Shown one piece after another: positions 56,475 to 64,000 of a stretch of 64,000 nt of DNA. This DNA comes from Lachnospiraceae bacterium (GTDB taxonomy: Bacteria > Bacillota > Clostridia > Lachnospirales > Lachnospiraceae). The stretch spans positions 36,629 through 100,628 of the forward strand of contig JAILRA010000100.1 of assembly GCA_024698715.1 (NCBI GenBank), given 5' to 3'. The notes beneath the pieces are model-generated. The model was not told the DNA's origin. It did not search any database and worked only from the letters and a program-made list of their open reading frames with translations. The translations under genes and the position numbers were made by a program. The number at the start of each line of letters is the position of its first letter. The stretch's first letter is position 1.

Positions 56475-57365
56475 ATGAAAGGTAAGATCATCAAGGGAAT
56501 TGCGGGATTTTATTACGTATATTCTTTCGAAAACGCAAATATATATACGTGTCGGGCGCAGGGTAAACTCAGAGACAAAAAAATAAAGCCCCTGGTCGGT
56601 GACAACTGCAAGATAGAGATAACCGACGAAGAAAAAGCAGAGGGAAGTGTCTGCGAGATATTTCCGCGTAAAAACGAACTCATACGTCCCGCAGTAAGCA
56701 ATGTGGATCAGATGATGGTCATTTTCGCCCTTACCGATCCAAAACCAAATTTTTACCTGCTTGATAAATTCCTGTTTTTCATTTTGCATGAAAGACTTTC
56801 TCCGATACTTGTTTTTAACAAGGAGGATCTGGATCCTTCGGATAAGGAAAAAGTTTCCGAAATATACGGCGGTTTTAATGCTCCTCTGATCTTTACGAGT
56901 GCAAAAGAAAACGTGAACATAGATGTTCTTAAAGGATATCTTAAGGGAAAAACCACAGCTGTGGCAGGACCCAGCGGAGTAGGCAAATCCACGCTGATAA
57001 ATGCGGTGGTGGGTCACGATATAATGGAAACCGGAGATATTTCAAGGAAAACACTTCGCGGAAAACATACGACGAGACATACGGAAATGTTTGAATTCGA
57101 TGTGGACAATACCGATTCTTTTATATTGGATACTCCCGGATTTTCTTCTTTTTATCTGCCGTCCCTTCATGAGCAGGAAAGGGCTTCGGATTATTATCCC
57201 GAATTCCTTCCGTATACGACAAAATGCCGGTTTAATGCATGTCTTCATGACAAAGAGCCGGACTGTCGTGTAAAAAAAGCCGTTGAAGAGGGACTTATCT
57301 CAAAGGAAAGATATTTGAATTATCTCAAGATAATTACCGAAATAAAAAACACTTACAAATATTGA
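56475..57365 (+). CDS. rsgA: Ribosome-assembly GTPase RsgA
   Basis: 296 aa. OB-fold head, circularly permuted GTPase (NKEDLD, then GPSGVGKSTLIN, then DTPGF) and a C-terminal zinc finger (about 245-262). Acts in 30S maturation. It begins on the base after the prkC stop, indicating tight coupling. Confidence 0.95.
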   Translation: MKGKIIKGIAGFYYVYSFENANIYTCRAQGKLRDKKIKPLVGDNCKIEITDEEKAEGSVCEIFPRKNELIRPAVSNVDQMMVIFALTDPKPNFYLLDKFLFFILHERLSPILVFNKEDLDPSDKEKVSEIYGGFNAPLIFTSAKENVNIDVLKGYLKGKTTAVAGPSGVGKSTLINAVVGHDIMETGDISRKTLRGKHTTRHTEMFEFDVDNTDSFILDTPGFSSFYLPSLHEQERASDYYPEFLPYTTKCRFNACLHDKEPDCRVKKAVEEGLISKERYLNYLKIITEIKNTYKY

Positions 57366-57379
57366 CAAGAGGATCATAA

Positions 57380-58030
57380 ATGGAATACAAACTTGCTCCG
57401 TCGATTCTTTCGGCGGATTTCCTTGATTTAAAAACTCAGATAGATCAGGTTGAAAAAGCGGGTGCGAAATACCTTCATTTCGATGTTATGGACGGTCTTT
57501 TCGTACCGAATATCTCTTTCGGAATACCCGTTCTCGAATGCATAAAAGGTCATACAGATCTTGTGCTTGATGTTCATCTTATGATAGTTGATCCCGCGAG
57601 GTATTTTGAAAAATTTAAGGAAGCGGGTGCACAGATCCTTACAGTTCATGTTGAAGCCATGAAAGACCCCGCATCCGATCTTAAAAAGATCAAAGAACTC
57701 GGGATGATCCCTTCGATCACATTAAGTCCCGATACACCTGTTGAATCCGTATTTCCTTATCTGGAACTCGTTGATCAGGTTCTTGTAATGACGGTGAATC
57801 CCGGTGCGGGAGCACAGCATTACATAGATAAATGCACTGCGAAGATCAAAGCCGTAAGAGAAGAGGCTTTAAGAAGAGGGCTAGAGATTGACGTTGAAGT
57901 TGACGGCGGCATCAATGAGAACACCATCCTGACCGCAAAAGAAGCCGGTGCAAACGTATTCGTCATGGGTTCATCAGTATTCAAAGAGAATCCTTATGAA
58001 TCAGCCAGGAAATATATAGAAATGATATAA
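57380..58030 (+). CDS. rpe: Ribulose-phosphate 3-epimerase
   Basis: 216 aa TIM barrel. LAPSILSADF, LHFDVMDG, DVHLMI, MTVNPG and DGGI segments carry the metal ligands and catalytic Asp. Interconverts ribulose-5-P and xylulose-5-P. GAGGATC before the ATG. Last gene of the priA operon. Confidence 0.96.
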   Translation: MEYKLAPSILSADFLDLKTQIDQVEKAGAKYLHFDVMDGLFVPNISFGIPVLECIKGHTDLVLDVHLMIVDPARYFEKFKEAGAQILTVHVEAMKDPASDLKKIKELGMIPSITLSPDTPVESVFPYLELVDQVLVMTVNPGAGAQHYIDKCTAKIKAVREEALRRGLEIDVEVDGGINENTILTAKEAGANVFVMGSSVFKENPYESARKYIEMI

Positions 58031-58073
58031 ATAATTGGAAAATCATTGGATTTACAATAGAAATTAAAACTAA

Positions 58074-58145
58074 AACGACAACCATGTGATCGGATCAACT
58101 GCCTTAGTACAGTATATCGGTTCATACGGTTGTCGTTCTTTTTTT
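58074..58145. terminator. Very long near-symmetric hairpin terminator
   Basis: AACGACAACC (58074-58083) pairs with GGTTGTCGTT (58128-58137), and pairing continues inward in register to an 8-nt loop at 58102-58109: arms of 28 nt with five mismatches and no bulge. A C and a run of T follow on the plus side; the minus side also meets a T-rich stretch. It lies between rpe and the convergent metal ATPase gene. Confidence 0.75.
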
Positions 58146-58174
58146 ATGTGATTGAGATTGTATTAAATAAATAT

Positions 58175-60064
58175 TTATGCTGATCCGGAGATCCTAAGCG
58201 CACGTATAGCATTTAATACCGCTATGACCATAACTCCGACGTCGGCAAAGATTGCGAACCACATATTGGCGATTCCAAGTGCACCGAGTCCGAGGCAGGC
58301 GAATTTGATAACAAGAGCAAAGATTATGTTTTCATAAACGATACGGATGCATTTTCGTGATATTTTGATAGCTTTTGCGATCTGCATGGGATTATCGTCC
58401 ATAAGCACAACGTCAGCGGCTTCTATGGCGGCATCGGATCCAATGGCACCCATTGCGATACCTATATCAGCTCTTGCCAGAACAGGTGCATCATTTATTC
58501 CGTCACCTACAAAAGCCAGTTTCTGACCTGAAGGTTTTGTATCCATTATTTCTTCGAGTTTTGTTACTTTATCTGCCGGCAGCAGTTCTGCATGATATTC
58601 ATCAACACCGAGTTCTGCTGCAACGTTTTCAGCCACTTTTTTCGAATCACCCGTAAGCATTACGGTCTTTTTTATTCCTGTATTTTTCAATTCGGATATT
58701 GCTTTTTCCGAATCTTTTTTAATTACATCCGAGATTACGATATGACCTTCGTAACGGCCGTCTATGGCAACGTGTACGATGGTGCCGGACATGTGGCAGG
58801 GCTTGTATTCGATACCTGAATTTTCCATAAGCTTGTCATTTCCGACTGCGATCTTTTTGTCGTCGATGACTGCAGTGATCCCCTGACCTGCGATCTCCTT
58901 TATATCGGATACGCGTTCAATGCTCAGGTTTCGGTCATATGCTTTTTTAAGACTCTGACTTATCGGATGGGAAGAAGCACTTTCGGTAAGTGCGGCGAAT
59001 TCGATAAGAGTATCTTTATCCAGAATATTATGATGGATATCACGAACATCAAAGACGCCTTCTGTAAGAGTACCGGTCTTATCGAAAACAACGTATTTTA
59101 CCGATGACAGAGTTTCCAGATAATTGGAGCCTTTGATAAGTATTCCTTCGTGTCCGGCACAGCCGATCCCTGCAAAAAACGAAAGGGGAATACTGATGAC
59201 CAATGCGCAGGGACAGCTGATTACCAGAAACGTCAATGAACGGTATATCCAGACATTCCAGCCGGGTGAGGTACGGAGTATGAGTAAATTAAATAAAGGA
59301 GGAAGTACTGCAAGACAAACCGCACCCAAAACAACGGCAGGAGTGTAGATCTTGGCAAATTTTGAAATGAAATTTTCGGATCTTGATTTTCTTGAACCGG
59401 AATTTTCTACAAGTTCCAAAATCTTCGAAACAGTGGATTCTCCGAATTCCTTTGTGGTTTTGATCTTAAGAACGCCCGAAAGATTGATGCATCCGCTTAA
59501 GACTTCATCGTTTATGCAGACATCTTTGGGGAGACTCTCGCCTGTAAGAGCAGAAGTGTTGAGTGATGAATCGCCTTCAACAACGATTCCGTCAATAGGT
59601 ATTTTCTCACCGGGCATAACCGTGATGATACTGCCTTTTTCTACTTCGGAAGGATTAACTCTTATTATCTCACCGTCTTTTTCGATATTTGCGTAATCAG
59701 GTCGTATGTCCATTAAAGCGGATATATTCTTACGGCTTTTCCTGACTGCGAAACTCTGAAACAGTTCGCCAATCTGATAGAAGAGCATTACTGCGATAGC
59801 TTCAAGATAATCATTGCTTTTTTCATATATTGCGAGAGCAAATGCACCTATGGTTGCAACTGCCATCAGAAAGTTTTCGTCAAAAACACGTCCGTTAACA
59901 ATACCTTTTGCAGCTTTTAAAAGAATATCGTATCCGATGATCAGATACAGAATAAGATAGATAACAAAAAGCGGAATACCTTTAAGAGGAATGAAGAAAA
60001 GAGGAACGATGCATACGGATGTGATTATTATTCTGATCAAAACTTTCTTCTGTTTTCTGCTCAT
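58175..60064 (-). CDS. P1B-type heavy-metal ATPase (Zn/Cd/Pb class)
   Basis: 629 aa from the ATG at 60064; a GTG at 60073 would add three residues. SCPCALVIS in helix 6, DKTGTLTEG phosphorylation site, SSHPIS, and GDGINDAPVLARADIGIAMG. A conserved Asp in FADVGV of the last helix pair matches the Zn/Cd/Pb (P1B-2) subgroup, not the Cu subgroup. No N-terminal HMA domain is fused; an HMA peptide is encoded separately just upstream. Exports metal from the cytosol. Confidence 0.9.
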   Translation of the reverse strand: MSRKQKKVLIRIIITSVCIVPLFFIPLKGIPLFVIYLILYLIIGYDILLKAAKGIVNGRVFDENFLMAVATIGAFALAIYEKSNDYLEAIAVMLFYQIGELFQSFAVRKSRKNISALMDIRPDYANIEKDGEIIRVNPSEVEKGSIITVMPGEKIPIDGIVVEGDSSLNTSALTGESLPKDVCINDEVLSGCINLSGVLKIKTTKEFGESTVSKILELVENSGSRKSRSENFISKFAKIYTPAVVLGAVCLAVLPPLFNLLILRTSPGWNVWIYRSLTFLVISCPCALVISIPLSFFAGIGCAGHEGILIKGSNYLETLSSVKYVVFDKTGTLTEGVFDVRDIHHNILDKDTLIEFAALTESASSHPISQSLKKAYDRNLSIERVSDIKEIAGQGITAVIDDKKIAVGNDKLMENSGIEYKPCHMSGTIVHVAIDGRYEGHIVISDVIKKDSEKAISELKNTGIKKTVMLTGDSKKVAENVAAELGVDEYHAELLPADKVTKLEEIMDTKPSGQKLAFVGDGINDAPVLARADIGIAMGAIGSDAAIEAADVVLMDDNPMQIAKAIKISRKCIRIVYENIIFALVIKFACLGLGALGIANMWFAIFADVGVMVIAVLNAIRALRISGSA

Positions 60065-60115
60065 GGAATTCACGCTTTCATTAAATAAATATTTTATTCT
60101 GAATTAAACTATCCT

Positions 60116-60331
60116 TTAAAATTCGATATTGCAGTCGCTTTCGACTTTACGGCAGTTTTTAAGAACCTGCTTCATTACTTTTTTCTCGTCTGCGCCTTCT
60201 TCGAATTCAACATTCATCTTAAGTGCCATAAAGTTTACGGTTGCATTTTTAACACCGGGAGTCTTCTTTGCGGCATCTTCCATAAGATTTGCACAGTTTG
60301 CACAGTCAACATCGATATTGTAAGTTTTCAT
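60116..60331 (-). CDS. Free HMA metal-binding peptide
   Basis: 71 aa, beta-alpha-beta ferredoxin-like HMA domain with DCANC at 9-13. The Asp before CxxC is the pattern seen in zinc-class ATPase HMA domains. It probably hands metal to the ATPase encoded 51 bases downstream, or substitutes for its missing N-terminal domain. GGAG site seven bases before the ATG. Confidence 0.85.
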   Translation of the reverse strand: MKTYNIDVDCANCANLMEDAAKKTPGVKNATVNFMALKMNVEFEEGADEKKVMKQVLKNCRKVESDCNIEF

Positions 60332-60389
60332 ATTTTTTCTCCTATACTTGTATTTTTATCAATCGTTTTCAGGTCGGATCTTCATGACA

Positions 60390-60413
60390 ACAATTAAACG
60401 ATTGTTTAATTGT
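60390..60413. promoter_or_regulatory. Palindromic operator of the metal-efflux operon
   Basis: Perfect 10-bp arms ACAATTAAAC and GTTTAATTGT with spacer GATT. It starts 5 bases after the -10 box of the minus-strand promoter, covering the transcription start; the placement fits an ArsR/SmtB repressor site. Confidence 0.7.
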
Positions 60414-60417
60414 TTAA

Positions 60418-60446
60418 ATCATAACATCGAAAAATAATGTTGTCAA
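60418..60446 (-). promoter_or_regulatory. Strong promoter of the HMA-ATPase operon
   Basis: On the minus strand: TTGACA (60441-60446), 17-base spacer, TATGAT (60418-60423). Confidence 0.75.
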
Positions 60447-60570
60447 TATTTAAAGATCAAAAAATTTATAAGAAAGGACAGTAGTTGAATTGAAAATGCA
60501 TAAATAGTAAAATAAAATAGTTAATGTATTTGCTTATCGTTATGGGGCTTATTCACAAGGAGAGACATTT

Positions 60571-60933
60571 ATGGAATTGGTATTACCGCATAAACACGGT
60601 GAGGAAGAGGGAATCGACAGACTGATAAACAGTTTGTCCAATAATGAAAGTTTTGCAACCGTTGCCAATATATTTCAGCAGCTGAGCGATCCGACCAGAA
60701 TAAGGATATTCTGGCTGCTCTGTCATTATGAGGAATGCGTGACCAATATTTCTGCGATAATGGAAATGTCGTCGCCTGCTGTCTCACATCATCTGAGAGA
60801 ACTTAAAAACAGCGGACTTATAGTGAGCAGAAGACAGGGAAAGGAAGTTTATTACAGAGTGACGGATACTCCGGAATGCAGACTTCTTCATACCATGATC
60901 GAAGAAGTTATGGAGATTAAATGTCCGAACTGA
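60571..60933 (+). CDS. ArsR/SmtB-family metal-responsive repressor
   Basis: 120 aa winged helix (about 30-98, with SSPAVSHHLRELKNSGLI recognition region). Possible metal ligands: a His-rich head (HKHGEEE), Cys51 and Cys56 near helix 3, and Cys103, His107 and Cys118 in the last helix. The pattern is not a clean match to CadC, CzrA or NmtR. It is divergent from the HMA-ATPase operon and probably represses it. A weaker possible promoter (TTGAAA, 17 bases, TAAAAT at 60490-60518) precedes it. Confidence 0.88.
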   Translation: MELVLPHKHGEEEGIDRLINSLSNNESFATVANIFQQLSDPTRIRIFWLLCHYEECVTNISAIMEMSSPAVSHHLRELKNSGLIVSRRQGKEVYYRVTDTPECRLLHTMIEEVMEIKCPN

Positions 60934-61078
60934 AAGAAGTGTATTTCAAACGGTATGAATGTTGTGATGCCAACTGTCTGTCAGAATTCATTAGTCCTGA
61001 TAGAAGTGTATTTATAACGGTATTGATTTATGTGATAAATTGATATAAAACAGTACGCTTACCTGATAAGCTGCAGTA

Positions 61079-61107
61079 TTGTATTCAAACGGAAAATGTA
61101 GTAAACT
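61079..61107 (+). promoter_or_regulatory. Candidate promoter of aspS
   Basis: TTGTAT at 61079-61084, 17-base spacer, TAAACT at 61102-61107. The rest of the 225-base leader shows no T-box motif or other known riboswitch. Confidence 0.4.
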
Positions 61108-61158
61108 ATCAAAGATTGTGAGAAAAACATATAAATAAATATAAACGGAGGTCGCGAA

Positions 61159-62934
61159 ATGACTCAGTCAAGAACGCACAATTGCAATGAATTGAGACTT
61201 TCCGATGCGGGTAAAAAGGTTACACTCGTCGGATGGTTTGAAAATATCAGAAGGGTTAGTAAAAATCTCGGATTTGTCGTATTAAGGGATTTTTACGGAA
61301 CTACACAGATTGTGCCCGAAACAGAAGAGATGATGGAGATCTTTCTTGGACTTAATACCGAATCCACCATCTGTGTTGAAGGTGAAGTAAGGGAACGTTC
61401 CAACAAAAATAACAAGATCGATACGGGTGACATTGAAGTGGTACCCGAGAAAATAACCGTTCTCGGAAAATGCAGATATGCTGAACTTCCTTTTGAGATC
61501 AATCGTTCCAAGGAAGCGGACGAGAATACGAGACTCAAATACAGATATCTTGATCTCAGAAATCCGGAAGTGAGGAAAAAGATCGTTATGCGTTCGAAGA
61601 TCGTTGCCGATTTAAGACAGGCGATGACCGTACATGATTTCCTTGAGATCACAACGCCCATCCTGACGGCTTCTTCACCTGAAGGTGCCAGAGATTATCT
61701 TGTTCCTTCAAGAAATTATCCCGGAAAATTTTATGCACTTCCTCAGGCGCCCCAGCAGTTCAAGCAGTTACTCATGACATCAGGATTTGACAGATATTTC
61801 CAGATCGCTCCCTGCTTCAGAGATGAGGATGCGAGAGCGGACAGATCGCCCGGAGAGTTTTATCAGCTTGATATGGAAATGGCTTTTGCTTCGCAGGAAG
61901 ATGTATTTGCCGTTATAGAGGATGTACTTCCTCCCGTATTTGAAAAGTACGGCACATATTCGATAGCATCCAAGGCTCCTTTTGTAAGGATCCCTTTCAA
62001 TGAAGCAATGGAAAAATACGGTTCGGACAAACCCGACCTTCGTATCAAACTCATTGTCGAAGACGAAAGCGAATTATTGGCAGACTGCGGTTTCGAACCG
62101 TTTGCGGGAAATGTTGTCAAAGCCGTAAAGATCGACAATTTCACCTGCACAAGAAAAGAAATAGATGCAATGTGCGACGAAGTATTCGTTACCACTGCAA
62201 ACAAAGCTTACTGGTTCAAAGTGGACGAAAACGGTGAGATAGTCGGCGGTATCGCAAAATTCCTTCAGGAAAAGAAATCAGAGATCATCGAGAAGATGAA
62301 TCTTAAAGCGGGTGATTTCGTTGCTCTTTCCGCAGGCAGGAAACTTGCTGCACAAAAGACAGCCGGTGTTATCAGAAAAGTATTCGGAAACAAGGTTGAT
62401 CATTGCATAGACAGAGAAAAATACGAATTCTGCTGGATTGTTGATTTTCCGATGTACGAGATCGGAGAGGAATCCGGCGAGATAGAATTCTGTCATAACC
62501 CGTTTTCAATGCCTCAGGGCGGCCTTGATGCATTAAAGAACGAAGATCCCTTAACGATCAATGCATATCAGTACGATCTGGTATGTAACGGAATAGAACT
62601 TTCTTCCGGTGCGGTTCGAAATCACGATCCCGAAATAATGGTTGAGGCATTTAAGATCGTCGGACTCGGTGAAGAAGATGTGAAGGCAAAATTCCCCGCC
62701 ATGTACAATGCGTTCTGTTACGGAGCTCCGCCTCATGCAGGTATCGCTCCCGGCGTGGACAGAATGATCATGCTTCTTACGGGAGACGAAACGATAAGAG
62801 AGATAATTCCTTTCCCCATGAACAAAGGAGCTCAGGATCTTATGATGGGATCACCTTCGGAAGTATCCGAAAAGCAGCTTGAAGACGTTCATATTAAGAT
62901 CGTTATGCCGGAACCCAGGAAAGAAGATCAGTAA
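61159..62934 (+). CDS. aspS: Aspartyl-tRNA synthetase
   Basis: 591 aa, bacterial type: OB-fold anticodon domain (about 1-105), class II motifs (FLEITTPILTASSPEGARDYLVP split over motif 1; CFRDEDARADRSPGEF motif 2; PGVDRMIMLL motif 3) and the bacterial GAD insertion (about 285-405). Charges tRNA-Asp. CGGAGGTCG site. It is usually next to hisS in Clostridia, but here lies 24 kb away. Confidence 0.96.
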   Translation: MTQSRTHNCNELRLSDAGKKVTLVGWFENIRRVSKNLGFVVLRDFYGTTQIVPETEEMMEIFLGLNTESTICVEGEVRERSNKNNKIDTGDIEVVPEKITVLGKCRYAELPFEINRSKEADENTRLKYRYLDLRNPEVRKKIVMRSKIVADLRQAMTVHDFLEITTPILTASSPEGARDYLVPSRNYPGKFYALPQAPQQFKQLLMTSGFDRYFQIAPCFRDEDARADRSPGEFYQLDMEMAFASQEDVFAVIEDVLPPVFEKYGTYSIASKAPFVRIPFNEAMEKYGSDKPDLRIKLIVEDESELLADCGFEPFAGNVVKAVKIDNFTCTRKEIDAMCDEVFVTTANKAYWFKVDENGEIVGGIAKFLQEKKSEIIEKMNLKAGDFVALSAGRKLAAQKTAGVIRKVFGNKVDHCIDREKYEFCWIVDFPMYEIGEESGEIEFCHNPFSMPQGGLDALKNEDPLTINAYQYDLVCNGIELSSGAVRNHDPEIMVEAFKIVGLGEEDVKAKFPAMYNAFCYGAPPHAGIAPGVDRMIMLLTGDETIREIIPFPMNKGAQDLMMGSPSEVSEKQLEDVHIKIVMPEPRKEDQ

Positions 62935-62955
62935 TATACTCAAATTTGTATGATT

Positions 62956-63006
62956 CCCCTAAAGCAGACAACGGAAATATCCAAAGTCTTCTTTAGGGGT
63001 TTTTTA
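62956..63006 (+). terminator. Terminator of aspS
   Basis: CCCCTAAAG at 62956-62964 pairs with CTTTAGGGG at 62991-62999; inner AGAC/GTCT pairs add to it; seven T follow. Confidence 0.88.
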
Positions 63007-63098
63007 TTGGAATACATTCAGATGAGAAAAGCCTGACGGTCCATATGGATATAAGGTTTGTTATATGATAAAATTATGGGGTATCTGAGGGAAAAATC

Positions 63099-64000
63099 AT
63101 GGTTTCACTTAAAAGAAAAAAAATATATATCATTGCCTTTTTATTTCTGACTTTTTTGTTTTCGGGATGTGTGGGCAGGAATATACAGCCTGCTGAAGAT
63201 ACCGATAATTCCGTTTCTTTGGAAAATTCCGAAATAAAAGACGGCATCAAAGATACGGAAGAAATTATACGTACGGCAAGAGATATCGAAAAAGAAATAA
63301 TTGAAAATCACGGAGCGCATGGCTACGTTGCCGAAGACAGAGTGGAAAAACTCCTGGAAGAATTAAATTCGGTTGATGAGCGTGAAGCTGAGTTTTGGGA
63401 AGAAATAATCGGATATTGGGATTATGCCAATAATGAAATGCCGATCAACGATGAATTTATTCCCGATGATCTTCCGGCTGATAAAAGCCTTTGTATAGTG
63501 GTTCTCGGATTTCAGTTAAATCCGGACGGTTCCATGAAGGAAGAACTTGTAGGAAGACTTAATGCAGCCAAAGAATGTGCGGAAAAATATCCCGAAGCGT
63601 ATGTGATATGTACGGGCGGCGGAACGGCGGCAAATAATCCCGGTGTTTCCGAAGGCGGACAGATGGGAAAATGGCTTTTGGAAAACGGGATCGAAGAGAA
63701 CAGGATAATCATTGAAGACAGGTCATTGACCACAGCGGAAAATGCAGTCAATTCTTATAAGATCCTTTCAGGCAGTTGCCCCGAGGTGAACAGCGTGATG
63801 ATCGTGAGCAGTGATTATCATATTCCCTGGGGATCGCTCATGTTTGAAACAGCATTCAGAAAAGCCGTGTATGAAAAGGGAACTGTACAGATCCGGGTGA
63901 TTTCCAATTATGCATATAAAACGGATAATGACAAGATAACAGACGCCTCATTATTGCAATACGAGGCATCGGGAATGAAGCAGCTGATGGGATTGTACTA
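63099..64000 (+). CDS. YdcF/DUF218-type lipoprotein (3' end missing)
   Basis: At least 300 residues; the frame is open to the end of the window. The Lys-rich head, hydrophobic stretch and FSGC lipobox near residue 24 indicate a lipid-anchored outer protein. A charged helical linker (about 35-125) precedes the DUF218 domain, which has VVLGFQL, ICTGGG, a G-x-x-M-G helix and EDRSLTTAENAVNS. DUF218 proteins such as SanA and ElyC act in envelope processes; the chemistry is uncertain. The ATG has GAGGGAAAAA upstream. Confidence 0.78.
   Translation, partial: MVSLKRKKIYIIAFLFLTFLFSGCVGRNIQPAEDTDNSVSLENSEIKDGIKDTEEIIRTARDIEKEIIENHGAHGYVAEDRVEKLLEELNSVDEREAEFWEEIIGYWDYANNEMPINDEFIPDDLPADKSLCIVVLGFQLNPDGSMKEELVGRLNAAKECAEKYPEAYVICTGGGTAANNPGVSEGGQMGKWLLENGIEENRIIIEDRSLTTAENAVNSYKILSGSCPEVNSVMIVSSDYHIPWGSLMFETAFRKAVYEKGTVQIRVISNYAYKTDNDKITDASLLQYEASGMKQLMGLY

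Noticed and set aside
60934..61158. T-box riboswitch before aspS
   Set aside because: No AGGGTGG-type antiterminator motif or specifier-loop layout could be found in the leader.
1..64000. CRISPR arrays, insertion sequences, prophage, tRNA or rRNA genes
   Set aside because: No spaced direct repeats, transposase or integrase frames, or cloverleaf-like stretches were seen; gaps between genes are all under about 300 bases.

Overview
The window reads as ordinary chromosomal backbone of a low-GC, Gram-positive anaerobe. It most resembles a Lachnospiraceae-type member of the Clostridia. The evidence is AGGAGG-type ribosome binding sites, AT-rich spacers, TTGACA/TATAAT promoters, and Bacillota-type gene clusters: rimP-nusA-rnpM-ylxQ-infB-rbfA-nrnA-ribF, rho-rpmE-DUF1385-prmC-prfA, and priA-def-fmt-rsmB-rlmN-prpC-prkC-rsgA-rpe. 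Further support comes from a long Rel plus a small alarmone synthetase, an S-layer-homology protein, and a two-gene SUF-like system. Genus was not determined. I saw no rRNA, tRNA, CRISPR array, insertion sequence, prophage or integrase. No gene-free stretch exceeds about 300 bases; the longest are near 250.

Layout. 1-10.3 kb: end of a nucleoside deaminase, a RelQ-type alarmone synthetase, a zinc-ribbon/SLH membrane protein, a PAS-GGDEF protein, minimal sufC plus SufB/D, an anchored trypsin-like protease, the dipeptidase PepD, an NhaC-type antiporter and two small orphan genes. 10.3-21.2 kb: an acyl-CoA synthetase, a DHH phosphoesterase, the rho-rpmE and DUF1385-prmC-prfA cluster, a second GGDEF protein and a convergent AraC regulator. 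21.4-30.6 kb: the nusA-infB operon, which lacks truB here, ending in ribF and a Na/Pi cotransporter. 30.6-38 kb: PcrA helicase, divergent Rel, then an MBL hydrolase, HisRS and a phosphopantetheinyl transferase. 38-46.3 kb: an EAL phosphodiesterase, a degenerate sirtuin, a CorC-type protein, SecDF and RecJ. 46.3-58 kb: a PfkB sugar kinase and the long priA-to-rpe operon. 58-64 kb: a metal-efflux module (ArsR/SmtB regulator, free HMA peptide, P1B ATPase), aspS and a truncated YdcF-type lipoprotein gene.

How the genes fit together. Most encode translation and its quality control: initiation, release, ribosome maturation, formyl-Met handling and two tRNA synthetases. Others serve transcription termination (Rho, NusA) and DNA repair or replication restart (PcrA, RecJ, PriA). 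Over these sit several signalling layers: (p)ppGpp (Rel, RelQ), c-di-GMP (two GGDEF cyclases, one EAL enzyme) and Ser/Thr phosphorylation (PrkC with its phosphatase). NrnA can clear short RNAs and pAp.

I found no clear new defence or mobile system. The best leads are a predicted catalytically dead sirtuin (39.6-40.3 kb), a 64-nt near-symmetric hairpin at 58.1 kb, a palindromic operator placed just after a strong promoter at 60.4 kb, two small orphan genes at 9.7-10.3 kb, a roughly 370-residue acidic tail on a DUF1385 protein, and a possible small RNA near 39.5 kb.
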